DNA of 64,000 nucleotides from Andrena cerasifolii (Eukaryota > Arthropoda > Insecta > Hymenoptera > Andrenidae). The stretch is taken from positions 558,001 to 622,000 of the forward strand of contig NC_135121.1 of NCBI RefSeq assembly GCF_050908995.1, given 5' to 3'. Position numbers and translations under genes: made by a program. Below the pieces are notes generated by a model. That model ran no database searches and was not told the DNA's origin. It saw nothing but the letters and a program-made list of their open reading frames with translations. Below, piece by piece: positions 34,363 to 44,642 of this stretch (the stretch's first letter is position 1; each line of letters opens with the position of its first letter).

Positions 34363-35075
34363 CTTCATTGGAGAATTGAAATTCGACATTCAAGCTTTCG
34401 CCCCTTTGAAATGGACAGATAAAAATGGTGTATTTCCTCTTCTTCTTTGACGGTCTTCCTACAATTTTCTTAGGTCGCTCGTACCGAAAGATGACATAGG
34501 CAGTGTGGATCTGTAACACATTATGAAGTTCATTAGGAAATACTTAATTGTAGTTTTGTAAACGTACAAAATTTTACTGCAGATGTATAAGCTGTTAAAC
34601 TTTACCTGAAATATGGTACTTATCATTCCATTTGTCCTGACATTACTGTCCCATAAACCATGTTTGCAGTAATTTGGTAAAGAATCCGCCTGTAACAAAT
34701 GATCGCAGACATTTCTGTAAGTTTTATATAAAAGTAAAAATTTGTTTCAATAATTCGTCGAACATCATGTATACCTGCGAGGCCCGTGTGAATCAACCTG
34801 GCGCATTTGATCGAGCCCGATTCCGTCTGTCTGCTCCTGTGAACTAGAGCTGTTACTTTTTTACCCGTCGGGTACTCGGCTACCCGAAACAACTTCAAGG
34901 AATTGAATGCTTTATTGTCTATGGTATTGTTTGATATTAGGTAAAAATGATCGAACAATACCACATTCAATGGCTTGAACTTATTCCGGGTAGCCGGTTA
35001 CCCGACGGGTCAAAAAGTAACAGCTCCGCTGTGAACTTAGAATTGTGTCTGAAAAAATTAAAGGGTGAATTAAAT
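34363..35075 (-). pseudogene. Unidentified spliced coding fragment (three exons)
   Basis: Minus strand. Exon alpha is about 35066-34775, interrupted by a 183-bp MITE; with one TSD copy it is open after TTTTTTCAG. Exon beta is 34714-34606 and exon gamma runs from 34510 to the junction with copy C at 34363. Phases fit across both introns. Visible peptide pieces are DGIGLDQMRQVDSHGPR, NVCDHLLQADSLPNYCKHGL and a basic KKIVGRPSKKKRKYTIFICP. I do not recognise the family. It sits directly downstream of the Mutator-like/YqaJ gene on the same strand and could be a second gene of that element or an unrelated one. Its 3' end is cut off at 34363. Confidence 0.4.
34846..35028. mobile_element. 183-bp foldback MITE with 9-bp TSD
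   Basis: Arms contain AGCTGTTACTTTTTTACCCG and its inverse with a short loop. CTGTGAACT at 34837-34845 and 35029-35037 is a 9-bp TSD, fitting Mutator-like mobilisation. Confidence 0.8.
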
Positions 35076-35113
35076 TTATTATTTTCTTCTTCACTTCTTC
35101 GGGGAAGTGACGG

Positions 35114-35227
35114 CGGCGTCGATCGACTCGCGTGATCATATGATCCGCGAGTAAAAGTGCCATCGCTGGCACTTGTCACCACTGACGGGGTCAGTGGTAC
35201 CGCGCTTTACAACGCGGTGCGACGCCG
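35114..35227 (-). repeat. 114-nt cloverleaf-forming 3' element, copy 1
   Basis: On the minus strand an 8-bp outer stem (CGGCGTCG / CGACGCCG) encloses four hairpins. Their stems are ACCGCG/CGCGGT, CCACTGAC/GTCAGTGG, AAGTGCCA/TGGCACTT and CTCGCG/CGCGAG. It overlaps the last codons and stop of the Mutator-like/YqaJ gene. It aligns without gaps to 51183-51296, and similarity extends about 60 bp further 3' and 25 bp 5'. Could act as DNA (transposon end) or RNA (3' UTR). Confidence 0.8.
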
Positions 35228-38032
35228 GGCCGTTATAATAGTTTCATTATTTCTGGAGGGAGACCTTTTTCGCTTTTTCAAGCTTTTCGGTTTTTCTTTC
35301 GCTCTCTCTGCTAGAATAAATTGTGGCTCCCGAATAGTCATGCACCTATTGTGCCGACTATCTATTAATTCGGGTAGCATGCATTCTAAATAAAATTGAA
35401 CAAGTTTTGGCTCCATTTCTCTTTTCCAAAACGCATCATCTCTCTCTACTTTTATAGATTTCAACCCTTTCGGGGTCCAAAGGCAAAATATACAGTACTT
35501 TCTGTCAGTAATGTGTAACTGGCCTTGTATTTGATAAAAATAGTGATGCGTTTTACTTATTGAAATACCTGCGTTACGCGTGAACATGCGCCGGACAGCG
35601 GGAACTTGTTCAATAGCTTCTTCAGGCGTAAAGTTCTCCGCTGATTTGGGGCATTTGATTTCCAAAATACCCTCCTGACCGATGATTCCATCCGGTGAAG
35701 CTCCTAAGAAGGCGATGCAGCTGTCGATGAAAAATCCACATTCCGCAATATCTGTATATTGCTTCTTCAATTCTTCGCGAGCAATATTCTCGCATTCTTT
35801 CCCGTATTCCACCGCGGGTGCACTAATTATCTTCGGATAAAGAATTGATTTTACTGTATTTGCGCAAAGCGTGTCAGGTCGGCGACGGTACACTTGTCCA
35901 AAATTGGATGCTGTCAACAATTTGGACCTGTACTGCAACCATTTGCGGTTCTTTGCTTGTCCGCTTGTTTCATCTTCAATGGCATGTCTTTTCTCTTGCC
36001 AGTCACTGAGCATTTGCATATGCTTTTCCCGCTCCAGTTCGTACATTTCGGATGGCATGTCTGGCTTCTGTGCATTTTGTCCATAATCACAATCTTTCTG
36101 CGAGGGCAAATGCTTGCGTACATATCGCGCAGCCTTCGATTCCTTCTGTTTTGCAGCTTTCTTTTCCTTTTCTTTCTTTTTCTTTTCTTCCATTTGGTGC
36201 ACAACCTCGGGCGTTTTCTTCTTCATAACCGCATCCAATCGCGAGTGCACTTGGTTACTGTTGTACTCCACGACAGCAGCAGCACATCTCCCTGTATAAG
36301 ATCCTCTTTCGGCGAAATTTAATCTTTTTCCGCCAGTGTACTTGGCAATTAGTCCGTTCAAACTTTCCACAGCGTTATTAGTAGTATTATAGAGTAAGCT
36401 CTCCGCATGAGCTAATAGTGGACGAAGTATTTCTTTCACGTCCTGGTACACTCCAATTTTCATCAAGTCTGGAACGATGTTTTTCTCATTCTCTTTATTC
36501 TTTCCATCGCAGAAATATTCTAGTCTTGCACACTCTGCGTGTTCGCCAAACACGTGGCTTGGAACATTCTGTATGTCGCCATACAAATTCTTCGTTCTCT
36601 CGTCGATTGATACATTCTGATTGTATCTAAACTTTGCGGCTTTCACGATGTCCGTGCGCATCCGGCGAATGCTACTTTCCACAGTTTGTCTCAATGGTCC
36701 AGATGTGGTCTTTTTTACAATCGCTTTCATTTTTGTGCAAAAGTTTCGCAACAAATGATTCGTGCATTCAATCTTTTTTACACGAATCTGTCTCTTATAT
36801 GGGTCCGCATCAATAATCTTCTTATACACGCTACTGTCCCCATCAGCAATCAGTGTAGAATAAACGAGCCCACGTTTTTCTACGCTAGTGTTGAATCCTT
36901 CTACTATAGCATCGCTTTCCATAGCAGTCGATGCTCGAGATGTTTTCCAGTTTTTGAAACATGTGTGCTTTCGGGGTTCTTTCTCGTTTTTCGCAGCAAT
37001 CCGACAAATTCTGCAAACTTTGTTCCGAACGCCGTAAAATAATACTTTTTTCGTGTGATAGCCAACTATCACGCCGACTCCAGACGCAGAATCGTAACAT
37101 CCACTGCGGTAGGATCTCTTCATCCAGCTTCCGTCGGCCACAACGGGGATGTGAGGGGTCCCTGACCCGGGAAGAACGTCGCCTCTCTCAATCGCCAAAC
37201 GTTTTTCTTCTTCAGTCGCTGCTAACATCTCTTCTTCTGCAGCGGCAATTGCGGACTTGACGAATTCATCTTGATTCTTCACGAATTCTTTCTTCGACAT
37301 GCAACGTATGTTCACTCCTGCAAAAGTGTGTTCCAACTGAGCATAACTGCCTCCACATAAAATTGTTGCATTAACGGCGCCCTGATTGCTATCCACTTCT
37401 TCGGCTTCGTTCGATTGATTGTGGATTTCAGCTTTGTAATGGCATAAAGTGCACATTACGCTGAAGATGCTCTTGAAGCCACACCGTTTCACACCAGATA
37501 TTCGTAGGTGTTCAATGCCGCAGTCTTCCCTATGTTTTGCATGTTTACCTATTTTCTGCAATTGAGCAAGCATATTTTGAAAATTCATTACATCGTTGCT
37601 ATTTAGGAGACGCGATTGCTCTTGCGACTCGTTCTTCGCAACTTTTTCTATAACGAAGTTTTCTTCTTCGTTACTTTCAACATCAAATTCTTGAAGCGCC
37701 TCTTCAGTTTCTCCCAAACTGGCCGTATCAGTGTCTTCATCGGATGGCGAGTGCATTATCTCTTGGTACGTATGATTTTGTCCATCGGATGTTGATGGTT
37801 TCTCTACCATACGTTCCTCGGCCACTTCTTCTGAATGTCCTATGGCAGTGTCGTCTGCCGTTTTTTCGTTTTCTTGTTTCTTCTGAAGGGCTGAAGATCT
37901 TCTCTTTTGGCGATGTACTTTCCGTTTCGAAAATCTCCTTGCGGACGGACGTAATTTTCGTGGACGAAACGGAGAATTATTGTCCATATCTTCTTCCACA
38001 TCCTGCATATTCACATTTAGAGTGTCACTCAT
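35207..38032 (-). CDS. Intact Mutator-like transposase with C-terminal YqaJ nuclease
   Basis: A single uninterrupted frame of 941 codons. The N-terminus is acidic/basic and low-complexity (1-150). The Mutator-type transposase core follows: VVADGSWMKRSY (Asp near 300), a CRICR/CFKNW cysteine-rich part, IADGDSSVYKK (Asp near 398), CTNHLLRNFC, and NNAVESLNG (Glu near 555). A Lys/Glu linker leads to a YqaJ-like recombinase nuclease (about 695-860) with RSKLLTASNFGQV, GASPDG, EIKCPK (acidic/Lys catalytic pair) and HHYFYQIQGQLHIT. A bipartite basic NLS-like tail (KSLKKRKRSPSR) precedes the stop. Every expected catalytic residue is visible, which is exceptional among the broken genes around it. Known insect elements pair these two domains. 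It may be an active autonomous transposase, though a domesticated gene is possible. The 5' leader (38033-38130) is A/C-rich. Confidence 0.85.
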   Translation of the reverse strand: MSDTLNVNMQDVEEDMDNNSPFRPRKLRPSARRFSKRKVHRQKRRSSALQKKQENEKTADDTAIGHSEEVAEERMVEKPSTSDGQNHTYQEIMHSPSDEDTDTASLGETEEALQEFDVESNEEENFVIEKVAKNESQEQSRLLNSNDVMNFQNMLAQLQKIGKHAKHREDCGIEHLRISGVKRCGFKSIFSVMCTLCHYKAEIHNQSNEAEEVDSNQGAVNATILCGGSYAQLEHTFAGVNIRCMSKKEFVKNQDEFVKSAIAAAEEEMLAATEEEKRLAIERGDVLPGSGTPHIPVVADGSWMKRSYRSGCYDSASGVGVIVGYHTKKVLFYGVRNKVCRICRIAAKNEKEPRKHTCFKNWKTSRASTAMESDAIVEGFNTSVEKRGLVYSTLIADGDSSVYKKIIDADPYKRQIRVKKIECTNHLLRNFCTKMKAIVKKTTSGPLRQTVESSIRRMRTDIVKAAKFRYNQNVSIDERTKNLYGDIQNVPSHVFGEHAECARLEYFCDGKNKENEKNIVPDLMKIGVYQDVKEILRPLLAHAESLLYNTTNNAVESLNGLIAKYTGGKRLNFAERGSYTGRCAAAVVEYNSNQVHSRLDAVMKKKTPEVVHQMEEKKKKEKEKKAAKQKESKAARYVRKHLPSQKDCDYGQNAQKPDMPSEMYELEREKHMQMLSDWQEKRHAIEDETSGQAKNRKWLQYRSKLLTASNFGQVYRRRPDTLCANTVKSILYPKIISAPAVEYGKECENIAREELKKQYTDIAECGFFIDSCIAFLGASPDGIIGQEGILEIKCPKSAENFTPEEAIEQVPAVRRMFTRNAGISISKTHHYFYQIQGQLHITDRKYCIFCLWTPKGLKSIKVERDDAFWKREMEPKLVQFYLECMLPELIDSRHNRCMTIREPQFILAERAKEKPKSLKKRKRSPSRNNETIITARRRTAL

Positions 38033-38139
38033 TCCACACTAAACCAACAAACACAACACAAACACAAACACAACTCAAAATCCTACTGCCCGTTACAAAA
38101 AACGTAAACGCGAACCGTGAACGTGAAACGTGAATCCGA
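38033..38139 (-). other. 5' leader of the Mutator-like/YqaJ gene
   Basis: Contains CACGTTT-like direct repeats (CACGTTTCACGTTCACGG) and GTGTTTGT repeats upstream of the ATG. No inverted copy of the 3' cloverleaf is present, so the element's left end was not found. Confidence 0.4.
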
Positions 38140-39615
38140 AGGAGTTGGTTACGTGCGCGTGACTGATGATGTTCCCCTCCATCAGTGGTACCTCGAGCCC
38201 CGCCGATCCCTGGTTATTGAGAAGCCCGGCGACTATCTCCACAATTTCTTAGAATTCTTTGTTCGAAAGTGAGAGATAAAACTTTCGAATAAAAAAAAAA
38301 GGTAATTATGCAGAACTGGTGTTTCCTCATCGATTTCAATTATTTTTGGATATGTTGCCGGGGACATGATTCTGAACAACTTTTTCCTATACATGTTACC
38401 ACGGCTCGACCTTCGTTGCCGAGATATTTGCCAGAAACTGTCGGTATTATTATTATATTATTTTATTATCCGGGACAGAAAATCCCATAGTTACAGAAGA
38501 ACTATATGAACAAAGGGCTTACAGTTACTAGCGCTTACTAAACTAAGTTAACACTAAGGTTTTCAACAAACTATATAACAATGGTCGGATTATACCGATA
38601 GTTTCTGGCAAATATCTCGACAACGAAGGTCGAGCGGCGGTAACATGTATAGGAAAAAGTTGTTCAGAATCATATCCCCGGCAACATATCCAAAAATAAT
38701 TGAAATCGATGAGGAAACACCAGTTCTGCATAATTACCTTTTTTTTTAATTCGAAAGTTTTATTCGAATAAATGCAACGAATAAAGGATATACTTCCGAA
38801 TGGCACCAGTGGCCGATCGAGATGAGGTTTGGGTGTGGGGTGGGGAGGGGGTGTGAACCCTAAATCTAAAATTGTAGCTTCGGGTATTCTTTAATATTTC
38901 GTTTCCGAAATATTAATAAAAAATTGTTAATTTATTTTGGAAATTTATTTACGTTGGTGGAGGCCTCCCTACCCGTGAGCCCTTCTGCCCCTCCCCCGCC
39001 ATTTTCCACTTTTGAAATTTTGTAATACCCCTCGTAATACTCGGCAAGTTTCGTCTCGATCGGCCACCGGTTGGAGCTAGACCAGTGCGTGGGGCGCGGA
39101 AAGCACGACAGCGAACCGATGTGACTTTGGAAATACTCTAGTATTACTGTACTGTATTGGGAATAAAAACTGATGCAGTTACAAGCATCGCACGATGAGG
39201 TCAATATCGTACATTGTATCGTCGACTGTGAAACGAAGAAGATGGTTGTGTTAGTAACGTCTGTGTACATAGGTAGATTTCAATGTATTATGCCGAAATT
39301 TTTTTATTAATATCTCAGAAACTAAGAAATATCCGCAGCTGAAATTTTATATTAGAGGGTCTCTCCACCTCCCGCCCAACCCCTCAAAATTTCAGTTCAT
39401 TCCGTTGGTTGGGTCATACCGTAGTATATCCGCGGATTCTCTCACTCTGGAATAAAGAATTCTAAGAAATTGTGAAGATAGTCGCCGGGCTGCTAAATAA
39501 CCAGGGATCGGGGGGTCGAGGTGCCACTGATGGAGGGGAACACCTACAGGAGCGGTGGTTGTGTTGCGTAAACTGCGCACGCATCAGTCACGCACACGTA
39601 ACCAAGGCTCCTGTA
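38140..39615. mobile_element. Foldback element with a nested foldback
   Basis: 38140-38275 (GTGCGCGTGACTGATGATGT ... TTAGAATTCTTTG) is inverted at about 39450-39610. Inside, 38308-38420 (CAGAACTGGTGTTTCCTCAT...) is inverted at 38625-38745. The outer right arm has a strong hairpin (CACCTACAGGAGC / GCTCCTGTAGGTG, 39541-39622) also present in copies A-C. No coding. Confidence 0.7.
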
Positions 39616-39759
39616 GGTGTTTCCTCCTCCACAAATAAGTCTGCCCAAGGACTTGTTGCGTGGCAAGCAACAGTTGGCTCACGAACTCTAGAGCGGTAGA
39701 AGCTATGCAGGATTCACAAAATGTAAGTATTATATTGTATACTATTATACAGAGTGACT

Positions 39760-41092
39760 CTCTGGCTAGAGTATTCAAACGCGATGCCGCCAATAAGCCG
39801 CGCTTCGCTGAGTTTCGTGGACGTCAAAGCTCGCGACGAGATTCATTACGGTGTATTAAAAAATTCTTTATTCTTCATTGCATCGATATTGCAGTGATAC
39901 CAATGCATTCCTGGCATTCTCCCGATTAAAATCATGTCGTGTAATTCGGACTATTTTTAACGAAGTTAGCGTGGTACCATTTTCATCGGCACGACATCGA
40001 TTGACGCCATTTTCGCAAAGGTCTGTTGAGAAATGCAGAACGTGGAATTCGTCACTTCCACGTAACTCAGCGAGGCACGGTTTATTGGTGGCATTGTAGA
40101 TCGAGAGCTGGCTATATAGGGGTCAACGTGACTCGATGCAGTCACAGTTCTTATTGTTGGATTAGTGTTGCCGAATGCGAAATCCCCATCTGCCGAGTCA
40201 GTCCGGAGAACTAACGCGGGGGTGGGCGGTCAAACAGGTAAAATTTTGCAGCATAATAACGTGATTCTTGCTGTTCTGAAATTTCATATACTTATTGTTT
40301 ACGCATTTAATGAACGATATGCAAAATGGCAGACCACCAAGTGGGGGATAAGACGTTGGCAGATGTAAGAAGATCCTAAAGTTGAGGGTATTAACTCGCT
40401 TTCTAAATTATTCGTTATAGTTTTATTTATTCCGTTGTTAAAAGTCGGTAGAGTCGAGAAGGTTTTTCTCGAGTCCCGGTCTGTAATCGACTGACTTTCC
40501 GTCCCGTGGAAAGTCCCCTCTTGTCCTTTTGGGAAAACTCTTAAGGACCCCGATGCCAATTTATGATGTTTATGGCGTCGCACTGGTCGGGCCCATCGTC
40601 GCTGTAGGCGTCACGCTGGCCGCATCTGCGTAAGCTCAACCTTGCAGCCCCTTTTACAAGGTGGTGCTTCAATATTGCTAACACAGGCGTCGATGAAAAG
40701 CGCGATACGTGGCTTGCGCGCTAGTGCAAGGGAGAAATATACATTTGTTTCTCCTTTGCCCTAGTGGGACCGCCGTCGGCCGCATATTGGAACGGCAACC
40801 GCCTTTAGGGCGCAATTGGTGGTCTGCCATTTTGCATATCGTTCATTAAATGCGTAAACAATAAGTATATGAAATTTCAGAACAGCAAGAATGACGTTAT
40901 TATGCTGCAAATTTTACCTGTTTGACCGCCCACCCCCGCGTTAGTTCTCCGGACTGACTCGGCAGATGGGGATTTCGCATTCGGCAACACTAATCCAACA
41001 ATAAGAACTGTGACTGCATCGAGTCACGTTCACCCCTATATAGCCAGCTCTTAGACTATTGTCTTTGAGGACTCTAGCGAGAGAATCACGCT
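39760..41092. mobile_element. Inverted-repeat element in intron 1 of RG-rich gene 2
   Basis: TACAGAGTGACTCTCTGGCT near 39760 is mirrored (TAGCGAGAGAATCACGCTGTA) near 41072-41092. It encloses the 40098-41054 foldback. Similarity is moderate; no TSD seen. Confidence 0.45.
40098..41054. mobile_element. Foldback element with ~245-bp inverted ends
   Basis: AGAGCTGGCTATATAGGGGT through GCAAAATGGCAGACCACCAA (40098-40342) is inverted almost exactly at about 40810-41054. The ~470-bp loop has no recognised gene; a small open segment, MADHQVGDKTLAD, ends at a GTAAGA donor-like site near 40365. Confidence 0.8.
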
Positions 41093-41282
41093 GTACCATC
41101 TTACTATTTGCCAAAAATAATACATTCAACATTTCATTTCCAGATGAAAGATACGGTCCCGACCCCGTCGGGGGGAAGTGGAGGGGGGAGAAGGAGAAGA
41201 AGGCGGAGAGGAATGAGAGTAGGGAGGAAAAATTAGAAAAAGCTCTAGCAAAAGTAAGTTATGTTGAAATTATGTGTGTGTA

Positions 41283-41637
41283 CAGTATTATCTCCGTAAG
41301 TGTTCGCTGGTCGGGCCGGCGTTGAGCTCCTGTCGTGAAGAGATCTCTAATTCCGAGTGTTCGTTTCTCGCTTCTTCCTGGCCGAAGGGGGGAGCGAGAT
41401 GGAACGCTTTGCCTGCGCGACGGCCGCGAACGCAAAAGACGGAGTGTCAGGCGTCCGAAAGACGGAGCGAGATAAAACATCATCCCGTCGTCTCGCTCGC
41501 TTTCAGTGGCTCTCGCTCGCTCTCGTTCCATCTCGCTCTCGCCTTCGCCGGGCAAGAGTGACACAGAAGTGGTGGAGATACATAGCAACAAACCCGTATC
41601 GTATGCAACAAACCGAACACATACGGAGACAATACTG
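41283..41637. mobile_element. mariner/Tc1-type MITE in intron 2 of RG-rich gene 2
   Basis: CAGTATTATCTCC...GGAGACAATACTG flanked by TA on both sides. Same family as 10285-10665. Confidence 0.8.
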
Positions 41638-42163
41638 TATTATTATTGAAAGTGGTATAAGTCGATCTGTAGCTAAAAAATCGTTTGTTTTCTTTAACAT
41701 TTTTATTGATTATTATTCCATAATAAAATTACACAAGTTTATAGTTTTAAAAACATTACCCGATTTGATTTACGGATGCGAATATTTTGTTGATTCAAAA
41801 GCATACCCTTAAATATCCCAATGTATGAATAAATGGACTTATACCAGTTTAAGAAATAACGGCTCATATGTAGGCGTAGAACTACAAGATGTAATTTTTA
41901 TGGTACTGTTTCAGTTGAAGAAGGAGCTGAAAAAGTTAAAGTACGGCCGTGGAGGCCGCCGAGGAGGCCGCCGAGGGGGCCGCCGAGGGGGCCGCCGTGG
42001 GGGCGGCGGCGGCAACCCTATTATTATTAATAATTTTTAAGTTTTTATACATTATTAAATATTTAAATATATATTATTTCTAATTGATCAATGATTGTTC
42101 ATTTTCTTTGTTTCAATGGAATGTAAAATTTTCTCATTTTCTATTGTATCGACATGAACGTTT

Positions 42164-42355
42164 CAGTAACATACTGCTGAGATTTTCCAGATGAAAATGA
42201 ATTTAAACACGGTATAAATCGGATTATTTTTAGCATTATTAGATTAGAAATGTTTCGCATTTATATTTAATTATCTAGTACAGTTCTAGAAATAATCCGA
42301 TTTATACCGCATTTGAATTCATTTTAATGTGGAAAATCTCAGCAGTATGTTACTG
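42164..42355. mobile_element. 192-bp foldback MITE
   Basis: CAGTAACATACTGCTGAGAT at the left and its inverse at the right, with inner arms GTATAAATCGGATTATTT mirrored. No coding. Confidence 0.75.
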
Positions 42356-43005
42356 AATATTGAAAACGTGACATTTTACATTTTATCAACATTGTACGCC
42401 TCTCCAACCGAGATTACAAGTTGCCGCAGAGTGGGGCATTTCGGGTCGAAACACAGCACAAAATATTTTCTCACCCAAATCATATATTTATCGTTTTTCC
42501 ATTTCATTCAGTTAGGACGTATGCTTGTGATCCTATTGGTACAGAAAAATTAATGAAATTTGTTTATTTAATGGGTCATAGTACTTTTTTACAAATTGCC
42601 GACAATATCGTGCACACTGTACATAGGAAAAAGTTCCGCATCTTTCACATGTAAAAAGACTTCAGTTACTTTGAATTTCAATGGCAGGAAAGGCATTTTT
42701 GTAAAAAAAAAGCGTCATAGACCCCTTCTCGTCCCTCTAACTACCTCGTTTGAACTCCCGTTAAAAATAAACAATGAAAATTGGGACATTCAGTAAGATA
42801 TAATTCCAAAAATATCAGGGATATCAAAATCAAATTTGGTACACTTCAAATACATACCTCAACACTTAATTCCACCAAAAATTAGTTGAATTAAGCAAAC
42901 AATAATACTATAAACAACAATACAAATTCTGAAGAGTTTCGTGGTTCTCTTCTTCGAAACCGTGTAGTCGCGTTAAAAATTAATGAATATGAAAAACAAT
43001 CATAA
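42356..43005. other. Unassigned; repeat-like
   Basis: 42425-42470 resembles a dispersed block (GTGGGGCATTTCGGGTCGAAACA) also inside copies A-C. The rest has no supported feature. Confidence 0.4.
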
Positions 43006-43876
43006 TACCTGCAATCAACTACCTGTAAAAGAAAATTTGCAGTTTAGCGATATTTTTGTAAAAGGACTTAGTGCCGTGTTTCGACCCCAAATGCCCCACT
43101 GTGCGCCGCCGAACAGCCCAAATCCTCGCTGGTCGGGACCGGCGCGGCGTTGAGCTCGTATCGCGAGCAGAGCCCTAATTCTCAGTGTTCGTTTCTCGCT
43201 TCTTTTTAGCTGATAGGGGGAGCGAGATGGAACGAGTGTCAGGCGTCCGAAAGACGGAGCGAGACAAACAACATCTCGTCGTCTATCTCGCACCACCCTC
43301 GCTCGCTTTCAGTGCCTCTTGCTCGCTCTCGTTCCATGAGACAATACTGTAGTATCTTTTATTTGACTTTATCCAGATATTATCCTTGCCCATCTCTGTT
43401 CTCCAACTGCTTCGCCGTGATTCATTCAAGCCTCCTCGATGGAAAACTATTGATAGGGGAAATGCGGCAACAGCGCGATTCGACTCTCGATACGTCTCGG
43501 CAACTATGTCTTTCCTACATTTATCGGCTAGATTGGACTTCCACCGGTTTTGATGGTACAAGGCACGAATATACCATCACCGCCGGTGACGGAGAAACCT
43601 TGAAGCTTCATTCTGTCATTTTTCGGGCTGTCCTGAGTACACGATTCATAAATTCATTATTATTTCAACGTACGGTGCTTATTAGCGTTCAAACGGACCA
43701 GACCACCCTGCACGAAAGTCTACCGAAGGCAACTAAACCCGCAAAAACGTCCACCGTGCCGATTCCAGGACGAAAGTTGTAATTTACGATTTGCTTACTA
43801 CACGCGTATACGTGCACGCTTTTCCTAGCTTGTGTGAGCGTACTCACACATTCAAAGGCCCGCGGAGACGGCCCCC
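43006..43876 (-). mobile_element. TTAA-flanked element, copy C, second part
   Basis: Resumes at TACCTGCAATCAACTACCTG, exactly where 34362 left off, and ends GGAGACGGCCCCC before TTAA (43877-43880). Unlike A and B it has only one copy of the ~230-bp internal unit and a small deletion near 43230, so it represents a simpler or earlier subtype. Confidence 0.85.
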
Positions 43877-44642
43877 TTAAGGAAAACGGCCCCAGCACCA
43901 ATTTTAATATTTATGTGTTCTAAATAATGCTCTTTGCCTAAAAAAACACTGAGAAAAATTTCAGATCTCTACCCCCTCTCGTTAGGGTGATATGGGGATA
44001 ACAACCCTAAACTTTACTATTTTTTTTCTCAGGAACTACTTAAGATATTTGAATGTTTAAAAATGCAAATAGTAGGTACTTGTTAGCTCTACCACATATA
44101 TTTTTTTTCGAAATTGTAGATCAATTGTTAAGGGTGAAAATAAAGGAATTCCTTTTTGGGGGGTTGTTTTGGCAAACAACCCCTTGAGTGACACCTACGA
44201 AAAAAATCAGGAGTAAAGCGTCACTACTTAAGTATTATCTATTTAAGTTACAGAGGGGTCGGATTGGTGGAACATAGTAAAAAATAAATAAAACGTATAT
44301 AAAATCTCTTGGCATATTGTACTAAATAGGCCGGCCGCATGACCAATAGGGAGGCAAAAAATCGTGCATGTTTAGGATCTTTTCAGGAAAGCTTAGGAAA
44401 ATGTATATTCATAAATGCCATTACGTTGTAAAACTTACATATTTAACCAGTTTTGGCAATTATTAATCAAGCGCTTTGCGACTGCCGCTGATTGAAAATG
44501 AATCGTCTGAAATAAACAATTCGGACATTTTTAGATAATGTGTTGAATATTTCTAAAAGGAGAACGCATTTAAGGTTTTGTGTGTAGTTTACACATTAAT
44601 AAAAAAATAATTTTTTAACTTACACGTTATCGACTTCTGGTT

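Larger units (their letters stand above)
39705..42040 (+). pseudogene. Candidate RG-rich small protein gene 2
   Basis: Exon 1 is 39705-39722 (MQDSQN then GTAAGT), parallel to gene 1. Exon 2 is 41144-41253 (after TTTCATTTCCAG, before GTAAGT). Exon 3 is 41915-42040 (after TGTTTCAG, ending TAA). The exon 2/exon 3 frame reads EEKLEKALAK joined to LKKELKKLKYGRGG, then four GGRR repeats and a Gly tail, matching the helix-plus-RG layout of gene 1. Exon 1 does not join exon 2 in that frame, so either another first exon is used or the gene is broken. Intron 1 holds nested foldback elements; intron 2 holds a mariner-type MITE. Confidence 0.45.
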
